From positions 1,530 through 50,772 of the forward strand of contig DCQY01000008.1 of the NCBI GenBank assembly GCA_002323995.1: DNA of 49,243 nt, written 5' to 3'. The position numbers and the translations under genes were made by a program. The notes beneath the pieces are model-generated. The model was not told the DNA's origin. It worked only from the letters and a program-made list of their open reading frames with translations, and searched no databases. This DNA comes from Akkermansiaceae bacterium UBA1506 (lineage in GTDB: Bacteria > Verrucomicrobiota > Verrucomicrobiia > Verrucomicrobiales > DEV007). This document shows, in pieces, positions 35,704 to 43,426 of the stretch (position 1 is the first letter of the stretch; each line of letters opens with the position of its first letter).

Positions 35704-36537
35704 TTAACGAAATTCTGTGGCAAAAAAGGGATTGTTTCGTTTCTCTTCTCCAACCGATGTCATAGGTCCATGGCCGGGGCAGATAACGGTTTCGTCAGGA
35801 AGCGTAAGAATTTTTTCCCGGTTATTTTTCCAGGCATCAGCGAAAGAGATCATGCCGCCGCCCATGGATCCGGCGAACATGGCGTCTCCTACGACAGCTA
35901 CGGGTTTGTCGAGTCCTTCAATGTAATAGGTAGTTCCGCCGACAGAGTGGCCGCTGGTTGTGAAGGCCTTGATGGAAAGGTTTCCAATGGAGAATGAATC
36001 GCCTTCTGAAAAATTCTGTGTTCCAGGCCAGGGTTCGGCTTCGTTGGAATAGACACACACATCCTCGCAGGCAGCTTTGAGCCGATCTAGATCGGCGATG
36101 TGATCATTATGGGTGTGAGTGATAAAGATGTTGTCGATGGTTATGCCTGCACTGATTGCTTTGTCGATGAGTTTGGTGCTGTCGGTCCCCGAGTCGAAGG
36201 CTGCCCCGACTTTGGAATCCGGATCCCAGACTAGAAAAGCATTCACTCGCATGTCGCGGTAGGGTGTGTTCAGAACCTCGAGACCTTCAAGCTCGACTGA
36301 ACGTGGGCGCCAGACCTTTGAGGCTGACATAGTAAGTGCCCGAGGGTCGAGGCTGAGGGCTTCGGCAACTTTCACTAGAGCGGGCTCGTCACAGAATTCT
36401 CCGCGGCATAGTCGATGCAGGACATCTGGGTTGACGCCTGTGGCTTCGGCCAGATCGCCTTCCGAGATGTGACGGCCACGCATGGACTTGGCGATGATAT
36501 CCTCAAAGAAATCTTCGATAGGGATGATGGGGCTCAT
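35704..36537 (-). CDS. HTH-metallo-beta-lactamase-fold hydrolase fusion
   Basis: 277 residues in two parts. Residues about 15-72 resemble an Xre/Cro-type helix-turn-helix (ISEGDLAEATGVNPDVL, LCRGE, PALVKVAEALSLDPRAL). Residues about 85-277 are a glyoxalase II-like metallo-beta-lactamase with THTHNDHIADL (H141, H143, D145, H146), SGHSVGG (H197), GDAMFAG (D218) and CPGHGPM (H256), so all metal ligands are present. Hydrolases of this kind act on thioesters or persulfides; substrate unknown. The HTH half is unusual and suggests either DNA binding or a repurposed protein-contact module. Maf follows 8 bases later on the same strand. Confidence 0.85.
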   Translation of the reverse strand: MSPIIPIEDFFEDIIAKSMRGRHISEGDLAEATGVNPDVLHRLCRGEFCDEPALVKVAEALSLDPRALTMSASKVWRPRSVELEGLEVLNTPYRDMRVNAFLVWDPDSKVGAAFDSGTDSTKLIDKAISAGITIDNIFITHTHNDHIADLDRLKAACEDVCVYSNEAEPWPGTQNFSEGDSFSIGNLSIKAFTTSGHSVGGTTYYIEGLDKPVAVVGDAMFAGSMGGGMISFADAWKNNREKILTLPDETVICPGHGPMTSVGEEKRNNPFFATEFR

Positions 36538-36710
36538 AAGTCGGAAGATTGTCGAGGTTTCCGGCAGAAAATCATCTCCGTTTGGAAATTTTCTTGTCCA
36601 GATTTCTAAAAGATGCCATTCTCATTCTGGGGATCAGTGTATTTACATTGTATTCTTCAGCACTAAATGCGCCCTCGGGCAAATCATAACTACATACGAA
36701 AGGAAAACCC

Positions 36711-37409
36711 ATGAAATTACAAAGGAAACGAGAAGGGGCCTTTACCCTGATCGAACTGTTAGTGGTAATCGCTATCATCGGCATCTTGGCCAGTGCAGCA
36801 ATGCCCGCTTATAATGGTATTCAGGAACGAGCCAAGCGCACCAAGGATGTGAATAACGTCAAGCAGATCCTGCTAGGAGCTCGTGCTTTTGCAGCGGATA
36901 ACGAAGGACTCTACCCATCTTACGATCCTGATGAAGCGAACGGTGAGGGAGCTGAATTTACTACTTCAACTGATGCCTTTAACGTTCTTATTCCGGACTA
37001 CATCGATACCGAGATCATTTTCTGGATGCAGACCAAGCACCCTGACAAGCTTCGTCCCCCGCGTGAGGACGGTGAATTGGACGACGACGAGAACGTTTAT
37101 GCTTACGTTAAGGGTCAGACTGACACCAGTTTCAGCCGATCACCTTTGGTGGCTGATGGCCTCATGCAAAGTCCCGGCACATACGGCGAGTATCACCCTT
37201 GGCTGAAGTCAAAGAAGGCTGTCGTTGGTTTTTGCGGCGGTCACGTGACCGAAGAGAGGCTGACATCCGGCCAAGCTGGTGCCACCGTTAAGAGTAAAGA
37301 TGGTCTTGTGGAAGATATCTTTACTGAGCGCCAAACCTCTGGCGATGATGGTCGCTCCTCGGGTGGTTGGCTTGACACCAAGCAGGACAATGTGCTGCTC
37401 CCCGATTAA
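36711..37409 (+). CDS. Type II secretion / pilin-like prepilin protein
   Basis: 232 residues. The N-terminus reads KREGA then FTLIELLVVIAIIGILA: a short basic leader, a prepilin-peptidase site and the conserved Glu at +5 before the membrane helix. The residue before the cut is alanine rather than the usual glycine, which is often seen in PVC bacteria. The globular part has the PVC pseudopilin look, with a late VVGFCGGHVTEERL. A ribosome site (AAGGA, six to seven bases upstream) supports the start. It is a single gene, ended by a strong hairpin terminator, so it is an orphan pseudopilin rather than part of a gsp operon. Exact role unknown. Confidence 0.9.
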   Translation: MKLQRKREGAFTLIELLVVIAIIGILASAAMPAYNGIQERAKRTKDVNNVKQILLGARAFAADNEGLYPSYDPDEANGEGAEFTTSTDAFNVLIPDYIDTEIIFWMQTKHPDKLRPPREDGELDDDENVYAYVKGQTDTSFSRSPLVADGLMQSPGTYGEYHPWLKSKKAVVGFCGGHVTEERLTSGQAGATVKSKDGLVEDIFTERQTSGDDGRSSGGWLDTKQDNVLLPD

Positions 37410-37448
37410 TCGGCCTTTACTTTAAGGGGTTTAACCCCCCGAACTTTT

Positions 37449-37477
37449 GCCCGATCAGGTTTTCCTGATCGGGCATT
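37449..37477 (+). terminator. Rho-independent terminator after the prepilin gene
   Basis: GCCCGATCAGG (37449-37459), loop TTTT, then CCTGATCGGGC (37464-37474): a perfect 11-base GC-rich stem, followed by ATTTTCTTTT. It sits about 40 bases after the prepilin stop and closes that one-gene transcript. Confidence 0.9.
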
Positions 37478-37554
37478 TTCTTTTCCGGTAGAGGCGAAAG
37501 AATGCCGTAAACAAGGACTCGTCTTCGTGTATTCTTTGGCCTACAAGTAACGAG

Positions 37555-38352
37555 ATGAATGTCACACCTATAATTCTTGCAGCCGGTATGGTAGCTTCGG
37601 CTCTCACTTTTAATACGGTCGGCGAAGATAGCGTCGAAGTGCTTTTTAATGGAAAAGACCTAACCGGTTGGAGCGGCAAGGAAGCGAACTGGTCCGTTGT
37701 CGACGGTGTCATCGTAGGAACCACCACGGATGAAGATCCTCTTCCCTACAATCAATTCCTAATTTGGGAAGGTGGCGAGGTGGAGGATTTTGAACTGACC
37801 GCTGATTTGAAGCTGACAAGTAACGGCAACAACTCGGGCATTCAATACCGCTCTCAGCTTCGCCCGGACCTGGGAGAGCAAGTGGTTTCCGGATACCAGT
37901 GCGACATGCACCCGGCCGTTTGGGCTAATGGCATGGGTTACCACGAAAAAGGTCGTGGCATCATCTGCAAGCGTGGTATGAAGGTAGTTATCACGCCTGA
38001 AGGTAAGCCCAAGATTGTTGGCGAGCTGCCGATGGAGCCTGAGTTCAACACTGGCGAGTGGAACACCTATAAGATTACCGCGAAAGGCAATCATATCGTT
38101 CACGAGATCAACGGGGTGCAAACGATTGATATGGTCGACCATGATGAAAAAGGCCGTGCTCTCAGTGGGCTGATCGCTTTCCAGATTCACAAAGGTGCGG
38201 CCATGAAGATCGAGATTCGCAACGTTACATTGAAGCGCCATCCCAAGGCTGATCTCGTTTCTCCCGATGAAACGCCGATTCCCGAGGGCGCTGCCGATGT
38301 GAATCCTCCAAGAAAACCGAAAGGTAAAGGTAAGGCGAAAGCCAAGGGGTAA
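37555..38352 (+). CDS. Secreted DUF1080 (3-keto-disaccharide hydrolase-like) protein
   Basis: 265 residues. A probable signal peptide (MNVTPIILAAGMVASALTF) precedes a DUF1080 domain (about 27-232): VEVLFNGKDLTGW, ELTADLKLTSNGNNSGIQYRS, GYQCDMHP, GEWNTYKITAKGN and LSGLIAFQIHKG. Characterised members cleave 3-keto-glycosides, others may bind glycans. The tail is a lysine/glycine/alanine-rich stretch (KPKGKGKAKAKG), perhaps for surface or polyanion attachment. It stands alone between two hairpin terminators. Related domains occur at 20334-22898 and 48408-49091. Confidence 0.93.
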   Translation: MNVTPIILAAGMVASALTFNTVGEDSVEVLFNGKDLTGWSGKEANWSVVDGVIVGTTTDEDPLPYNQFLIWEGGEVEDFELTADLKLTSNGNNSGIQYRSQLRPDLGEQVVSGYQCDMHPAVWANGMGYHEKGRGIICKRGMKVVITPEGKPKIVGELPMEPEFNTGEWNTYKITAKGNHIVHEINGVQTIDMVDHDEKGRALSGLIAFQIHKGAAMKIEIRNVTLKRHPKADLVSPDETPIPEGAADVNPPRKPKGKGKAKAKG

Positions 38353-38450
38353 GCCGGGGATCTACCGGGCAATGGGGGGGTAAATAGTACCATCCCGTGC
38401 TGGATTCGGCTGCTGCGGGACCTATCTCATAGAAGCCTCATCCACCCGAT

Positions 38451-38477
38451 AATGCGAGCAAACGCTCGCATTTTTTT
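38451..38477 (+). terminator. Rho-independent terminator after the DUF1080 gene
   Basis: AATGCGAGC (38451-38459), loop AAAC, GCTCGCATT (38464-38472) and a run of T to 38477: a perfect 9-base stem with a strong T tail, about 100 bases after the DUF1080 stop. The next gene's possible GTG start at 38480 would overlap the T tract, another reason to prefer its ATG at 38507. Confidence 0.88.
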
Positions 38478-38506
38478 GTGTGAGCGCTATCGAAGGGTCG
38501 CCCTCA

Positions 38507-39715
38507 ATGACCGCTCTGCGCCGACAGTTCTTTCTCAGCTACGCCGTCATTGGCAGTGTGATGCCGTTGATGACGGTGTTCCTGCGGGAGCAGGGGGGGT
38601 TCAACTTTCTCCAGATCGGCCTGGCAATGTCGCTGATGAACATCCCCATGCTGTGTTCACCGGCGTTGATCACGCTGCTGGCCGACCGGGATATCGATTC
38701 CCGCCGCATTCTTGCAGTGGCTTACACCTGCAGTGCGATGGTGCTCTCGGCGATGTATTTCTCGCATGACATAACCCTGACACTGACGCTGTTTGTTTTT
38801 CATGGTCTGTCCTTTGTTGCGATGTTGCCGCTGCAGGATGGTTATTATTTTTCGCTGGCGGAACAGAAACGACGTGGGGGTGAATCAGTAATCAAGTACC
38901 CGCTCATTCGTGTCTGGGGAACCCTGGGATTTATCCTGCCAAGTTTGATTCTCTATTTTCCGCTATCAAAGGGTGCCACGGCAAATGCAATTCTTCCCTG
39001 CGCGGTGTGCTTCTGTCTACTAAGTTTGTTGAACAGTTTCACCTTGCCGGCGGTGGAGAAACTGAAACGGTCCAGCAATCGGCTGCCCACCAAGGAAGCC
39101 TTGCAGGCGATCTTTGCTCCGAATGCTCGCTGGCTCTCGATTGGGCTATTTTTCGGCTTTATGGCTGTGTCAGCTTTCTACGCCTTCATTGGTAATTTCT
39201 TCGATGAATCAGTGGGTATTCCAAAAAAATATATCGGTCTGGTTATCAACATTGGAGTAGTCATTGAGGTGGGTTTCACTCTTATTATGCCGTGGATGCA
39301 GCGAAAAATAGACCTGAAGGGCATTATGGTTTTGGGGCTGTTTTGCATGGCACTGAGGATGATCCTGCTTGCGTTTTTTCCGACGCCGGCGATGGCGGTT
39401 GTGGTGCAGTTGTGCCATGGTCTGGAAGTCCTCGCGCTTTTTGTGGGACCGGTGATGTTCCTCGACCGTCTCGCGACTGATGAGTTCCGCAACTCAATTC
39501 ACGGAGTTTTTACTATGGTGATTGGAGGAGTGGCGAGAGTGGTTGGAGGAGTGGCCGCCGGTTTGATCGTGATGAGATTTGGCCTGCAGGGAGGATTGCT
39601 ATATGGAGCCGGCCTCTCTTTCTGTTCTTTTCTTATTATCGCTCTTCTTTTTCATCGAATTCCGCCTCCCAGCGAGATTCACGAAAATGCGGTTTCCTCG
39701 GTCGATTCTTCGTGA
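38507..39715 (+). CDS. MFS transporter (MFS_1-like, sugar/nucleoside-type)
   Basis: 402 residues with about 12 membrane helices. The N-terminus RRQFFLSYAVIGSVMPLMTVFL and GGFNFLQIGLAMSL, then LADRDIDSRRIL (the MFS inter-helix D-R-x-x-R-type loop) and RVWGTLGFILPSL match the LacY/HcaT/NupG-like MFS group. Substrate unknown. I take the ATG at 38507, preceded by AAGGG; a GTG at 38480 lies against the upstream terminator. Its stop overlaps the start of the next gene, so the three genes 38507-40901 form one operon. Confidence 0.9.
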   Translation: MTALRRQFFLSYAVIGSVMPLMTVFLREQGGFNFLQIGLAMSLMNIPMLCSPALITLLADRDIDSRRILAVAYTCSAMVLSAMYFSHDITLTLTLFVFHGLSFVAMLPLQDGYYFSLAEQKRRGGESVIKYPLIRVWGTLGFILPSLILYFPLSKGATANAILPCAVCFCLLSLLNSFTLPAVEKLKRSSNRLPTKEALQAIFAPNARWLSIGLFFGFMAVSAFYAFIGNFFDESVGIPKKYIGLVINIGVVIEVGFTLIMPWMQRKIDLKGIMVLGLFCMALRMILLAFFPTPAMAVVVQLCHGLEVLALFVGPVMFLDRLATDEFRNSIHGVFTMVIGGVARVVGGVAAGLIVMRFGLQGGLLYGAGLSFCSFLIIALLFHRIPPPSEIHENAVSSVDSS

Positions 39716-40386
39716 TAAAGGAAGATCGTTTTCCTGAAAGTTTCAGTTCAATGTCCTCCCCTGAATCAGATCGTTCAAAGCACTGGTCTAAGGCGGCAAT
39801 TGCCAGCCTCACTCTTGCGATTGCTGGATTCTTTTCAGTGGGTATCGTCGTTGGTTTATTCCTTGCCGCGATCGCCGCTGTGTGTGGCCATGTCGCTCGA
39901 CACAATGCTGAAATAAATGATCTCCGCGGGGGCAGAGTGGCGGTAACCGGAATAGTGGTCGGCTACCTAGCGATGCTTTCGTTCCCTTTGTGGGTAGTGA
40001 TTGCTTTCGGAACATTCCCCACCTTGAGGTTTTACGGGGAGGGCCGAAATGAGATCGCCCGCGAGGCTAGCAAGGCGCGGGTGGAGAGCCTCTATGCCGC
40101 TTGCGAGGATTTCGCCCGTGAGAACAATAATCGTTATCCAACGGAGTGGGATCAGCTCGCTGGACGCTACATTCCCGGACATGAGTTGAGAAACTTATTG
40201 CGAAGTCCCTACACAGGTGGTGCTCCACGAGCATGTGAAATTGTGCCTCATGACCGTCCTGTGCTCGCAGCAATCGCTGAATCCCTGATTGTAATTCAGG
40301 AAATTGCCCCCGCAACAGAGTCACAAATTGCTGTGGTTTATGCTGATGGAACGGTAAAGTTAATCCATAATCCTGACTACCAATGA
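39712..40386 (+). CDS. DUF4190-type membrane protein with pseudopilin-like outer domain
   Basis: 224 residues. Two membrane helices carry the DUF4190 pattern (IASLTLAIAGFFS, AAVCGHVARHNA, RVAVTGIVVGYLAM). The C-terminal 120 residues (ACEDFARENNNRYPTEWD, LLRSPYTGG, IAVVYADGTVKLI) resemble the globular part of PVC pseudopilins, here attached to a different anchor. The GTG at 39712 overlaps the MFS stop (GTGA); an ATG at 39751 is the alternative start. The gene ends in an ATGA overlap with the next. Function unknown. Confidence 0.8.
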   Translation: MIKEDRFPESFSSMSSPESDRSKHWSKAAIASLTLAIAGFFSVGIVVGLFLAAIAAVCGHVARHNAEINDLRGGRVAVTGIVVGYLAMLSFPLWVVIAFGTFPTLRFYGEGRNEIAREASKARVESLYAACEDFARENNNRYPTEWDQLAGRYIPGHELRNLLRSPYTGGAPRACEIVPHDRPVLAAIAESLIVIQEIAPATESQIAVVYADGTVKLIHNPDYQ

Positions 40387-40901
40387 AGACAACTTCCATA
40401 CTGACCATTGCCCTCGTCGCTTTCTCTTTCTCGGCCACCCACGCTGACAATAGTGTGATCTATCTCGAAGCGACGGAAACGGAAGAGCTCATGGCGAAAG
40501 ACGGACAAAAAGTAACGGTGCATGGAGAGACAGCGGGAGCTGGTAAATCATCGTCAGGAACCAACTTTGTTAACTTCAAAGGTGGAGAGTTTTACCTAGT
40601 CACCTTCAAGTCGGATCTGAATCTATTTCCAGAAGGGGAGCCGGCAGACCTCTACGATGGAAAGCGTCTCGCCGTCACTGGAGTGATGTCAATCTATCAG
40701 GGGAAGCCACAATTCAAACTGACCTCACCGGATCAGATACGCATCCTCGAAGCTGGCGAGGAATTTCCGCCTAAGCAAGGGACACCCAAAGTGGAAATTA
40801 AACCGAAAGCTGATCCGCCAAAGACTCCTGCCCCCGAAGCAAAGCCGGAGGATAAGTCGAAGCCAAGGCCACCGGTCGACCCTTCGGAATACTTTAAGTA
40901 A
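40383..40901 (+). CDS. Secreted OB-fold-like protein with a proline-rich tail
   Basis: 172 residues. A signal peptide (MKTTSILTIALVAFSFSATHA) is followed by about 95 residues that read like a small beta-barrel of the OB type (GQKVTVHGETAGAGKS, NFVNFKGGEFYLVTF, GKRLAVTGVMSIYQGKPQFKL), a pattern seen in exported tRNA-anticodon-like domains. The tail is rich in proline, lysine and glutamate. It overlaps the previous gene by an ATGA, so it is translationally coupled to the DUF4190 protein. Fold assignment is by eye; function unknown. Confidence 0.75.
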   Translation: MKTTSILTIALVAFSFSATHADNSVIYLEATETEELMAKDGQKVTVHGETAGAGKSSSGTNFVNFKGGEFYLVTFKSDLNLFPEGEPADLYDGKRLAVTGVMSIYQGKPQFKLTSPDQIRILEAGEEFPPKQGTPKVEIKPKADPPKTPAPEAKPEDKSKPRPPVDPSEYFK

Positions 40902-40911
40902 CTTCGAGGAA

Positions 40912-41877
40912 CTACATGCCTATGGCGGCGCGAACTCGGTCTGTCACTTCGCAAGCTTTTTCCGAGGCACGTTTTGCCCCCTCTTCTAGAACACCGTCCA
41001 CGTAAGCGGCGTCTTTCACCAGTTCCTCGCGGCGTTCCTGCATTGGGGCAAAGTGATCACGAATGGCTTCAAAGAGGATCTGCTTGTAGTGACCGTAGCC
41101 TTCACCACCGGCACGGAAAGAATCTTCCATCTCTTTTACTGCTCCTTCAGGGGCAAAGAGCTTGTAGAGCTGGACGATGTAGCTATCGGTTGGATCCTTC
41201 GGATCATCGACCGGCGTGGAATCGGTCACGATTTTCATGATTTTTTTGCGAAGTTTTTTCTCAGTCTCTTCGAAAATATCGATCGTGTTATCGTAACTCT
41301 TACTCATCTTCTGGCCGTCGAGGCCAGGGATCATTGAGGTGGCCTCACGAATCCGAGGTTCTGGAATGACGAGCAAATCCTCTCCGTAGCGGTCGTTAAA
41401 TTTCTGCGCCACGTCGCGGGTCAACTCAAGGTGCTGTTTCTGGTCTCTACCAACCGGAACAACATTAGAGTCAAAAATAAGGATATCAGCCGCCTGCAGA
41501 AGAGGGTAGGCAAAGAGGCCGTGAGAAGGCGAAATGCCATGAGCTATCTTGTCCTTATAGGAAACGCAACGCTCCAGCATCCCCATCGGAGTGACACAGC
41601 TAAGGATCCAAGCTAGTTCGGTGACTTCAGGAACATCGGACTGTCTCCAGAAAGTAGATTTCTTGGGATCAAGACCGCAGGCTAGGAAATCGATCGCGAG
41701 GTCGCGGACGTTCCCCCGAAGTTGAGCCGGGTCGTGGGTGGAGGTGAGAGCGTGGTAGTCAGCTATAAAATAGAAGGCATCGCCTTCGTCTTGAAGGGCG
41801 ATGGCGGGCTTCATCATGCCGAAGTAGTTCCCGATGTGGGGGCGACCGCTAGGTTGGATGCCGGAGAGAATTCGCAT
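40912..41877 (-). CDS. trpS: Tryptophanyl-tRNA synthetase
   Basis: Class I synthetase charging tRNA-Trp. 321 residues: ATP-binding SGIQPSGRPHIGNYFG with the HIGN form of HIGH, YFIADYHALT, VPVGRDQKQHLELTRD, and GLDGQKMSKSYDN with the KMSKS signature. Length fits a compact TrpS. I use the ATG before RILSGIQPSG rather than a start 16 codons upstream. The gene is divergent from recA and shares its upstream region. Confidence 0.97.
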   Translation of the reverse strand: MRILSGIQPSGRPHIGNYFGMMKPAIALQDEGDAFYFIADYHALTSTHDPAQLRGNVRDLAIDFLACGLDPKKSTFWRQSDVPEVTELAWILSCVTPMGMLERCVSYKDKIAHGISPSHGLFAYPLLQAADILIFDSNVVPVGRDQKQHLELTRDVAQKFNDRYGEDLLVIPEPRIREATSMIPGLDGQKMSKSYDNTIDIFEETEKKLRKKIMKIVTDSTPVDDPKDPTDSYIVQLYKLFAPEGAVKEMEDSFRAGGEGYGHYKQILFEAIRDHFAPMQERREELVKDAAYVDGVLEEGAKRASEKACEVTDRVRAAIGM

Positions 41878-41997
41878 AGCAACTGGTGAATGCCAGCCTA
41901 TTAAGGGAGCGGGCAGGGAGAACATTTCATCACCCCGCGACCGAAATCAAATACCGGTCGGAAAATGGCCCTTAAAAAATACTGTTCACTTTTTTAC

Positions 41998-42011
41998 TGG
42001 ACTCTTGAACA
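41998..42011. promoter_or_regulatory. Candidate LexA (SOS) box upstream of recA
   Basis: TGGAC-TCTT-GAACA matches 8 of 10 positions of the Verrucomicrobia LexA motif TGTTC-N4-GAACA, including the spacing. It lies 36 bases before the recA ATG. A perfect TACTGTTC (41980-41987) pairs at longer distance with GAACAGTA (42007-42014), which may be a second half-site arrangement. It sits between divergent trpS and recA. The site is inferred by motif only. Confidence 0.5.
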
Positions 42012-42047
42012 GTATCTGGTATTCTAGTTGAAATCCTTTGGCATATT

Positions 42048-43295
42048 ATGGTTGAACTGCTATCTCCTAACGACAAAGAGGCTGGATCCTCGTCCACCCC
42101 TCATAACGACAATTCCAATAACAACAAGGTCAACGAAAATACCAAAGTTGCTGCTGCCGGCGCTTCCGATCCGGCTAAATCAGCTAAATCAGCTAAGCCT
42201 TCAAAGGGAACTCGAAAGACCACGCCAAACTCCTCAACGAACCCCTCTCCCAAGAAATCCGATATGGCCGCTCCAAAGACAGACAAAGATGCTAACCGTG
42301 TAGCTGAAGCTCGATCCAAGAACCTGGACCTTGCTATTTCCCAGATCCAGAAGGACTTCGGCGAGGCCGCCATTATGCGGCTGGGTTCGGACAACCATAT
42401 GGATGTTGAAGTCATTCCGACCGGCAACCTCATCATTGACCGCGCTCTCGGTGCGGGTGGCTTTCCTCGCGGACGGATCGTCGAAGTCTATGGCCCTGAA
42501 TCTTCCGGAAAAACAACTCTGACTCTGACCAGTGTGGCTCAGGCTCAGAAAGCGGGTGGTCTTGCCGCATTTGTTGATGTTGAGCATGCGCTCGACCCGC
42601 AGTATGCACGCCGTCTCGGAGTTGACCTCGATAATCTGTTACTTTCCCAACCAAGCTCTGGTGAAGAAGCACTCCGAATTGTGGAAACATTGGTTCGTTC
42701 CAATGCTCTCGACGTCATTGTGCTCGACTCGGTGGCGGCCCTCGTGACGAAGCAAGAACTCGACGGTGAGATTGGTGATGCAACGGTAGGAGCCCAAGCA
42801 CGCCTTATGAGTGCGGCCCTTCGAAAATTGACTTCCATCATTTCCAAAGCTCGCACCGTGGTCATCTTTACTAACCAGATCCGCGAGAAAGTGGGAATTA
42901 TGTTTGGTAATCCCGAGACGCAGCCAGGTGGTCGTGCCCTCAAGTTTTACAGTTCCGTTCGATGTGACATTCGCCGGACTGGGGCCATTAAAAATTCCGA
43001 CGGCTCTGTTGCCGGTAACCGAACGAAATTGAAAGTGGTTAAGAACAAGGTGGCTCCACCTTACGGCGAAGCCGAGTTCGATATCATGTTCAACGAGGGA
43101 ATCTCCGCGGCAGGCTCCTTGCTTGATCTCGCAATCGAGAATGAGATCCTCCAAAAGCGCGGATCGTGGATTAGTTACAAAGGCTCCCAGTTGGCACAAG
43201 GTCGTGACGCCGCGAAAGAGGCACTGAAAAATGATGAGGCGCTCTACGCTGAGATCGAAGCCGAAGTGAAGGCTGCGATGGATGCGGGTGAGTAG
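42048..43295 (+). CDS. recA: Recombinase RecA with a long low-complexity N-terminus
   Basis: Homologous recombination and SOS co-protease. The core is standard: NLDLAISQIQKDFGE, Walker A GPESSGKTT (149-157), DVEHALDP, LDSVAALV, and TNQIREKVGIMFGNPE, with an acidic C-terminal tail. Unusually, about 72 residues rich in Ser, Asn, Lys, Ala and Pro precede the usual start, with AAKSAKSAK-like repeats. An internal ATG at 42264 (MAAPKTDKD) would give a conventional RecA; neither start has a clear ribosome site, and I keep the longer frame. A candidate LexA box lies just upstream and a hairpin terminator follows. Confidence 0.96.
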   Translation: MVELLSPNDKEAGSSSTPHNDNSNNNKVNENTKVAAAGASDPAKSAKSAKPSKGTRKTTPNSSTNPSPKKSDMAAPKTDKDANRVAEARSKNLDLAISQIQKDFGEAAIMRLGSDNHMDVEVIPTGNLIIDRALGAGGFPRGRIVEVYGPESSGKTTLTLTSVAQAQKAGGLAAFVDVEHALDPQYARRLGVDLDNLLLSQPSSGEEALRIVETLVRSNALDVIVLDSVAALVTKQELDGEIGDATVGAQARLMSAALRKLTSIISKARTVVIFTNQIREKVGIMFGNPETQPGGRALKFYSSVRCDIRRTGAIKNSDGSVAGNRTKLKVVKNKVAPPYGEAEFDIMFNEGISAAGSLLDLAIENEILQKRGSWISYKGSQLAQGRDAAKEALKNDEALYAEIEAEVKAAMDAGE

Positions 43296-43397
43296 GTTGA
43301 GTAAGTTGTGGCGGTAGCCAGAAACCTAGTACTCCTTCTCGTAATCATAATCTTACTCCCTTTCGGTCGACCTGAATGTCGCCCAGCGGCAAACTAG

Positions 43398-43426
43398 AAA
43401 ACGCAACAGTCAGCTGTGGCGTTTTT
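43398..43426. terminator. Terminator between recA and the convergent methyltransferase gene
   Basis: AAAACGCAACAG (43398-43409), loop TCAG, CTGTGGCGTTTT (43414-43425) pair at 11 of 12 positions, followed by T on the plus strand and preceded by A, so it can act in both directions. It lies about 100 bases after the recA stop and overlaps the end of the minus-strand methyltransferase gene. Confidence 0.75.

Noticed and set aside
36637..36649. GTGTATTTACATT shared with 2041-2053 upstream of the rhodopsin
   Set aside because: A 13-base match between two sites in a 49 kb window is expected by chance several times, and the sites differ in position relative to the genes.
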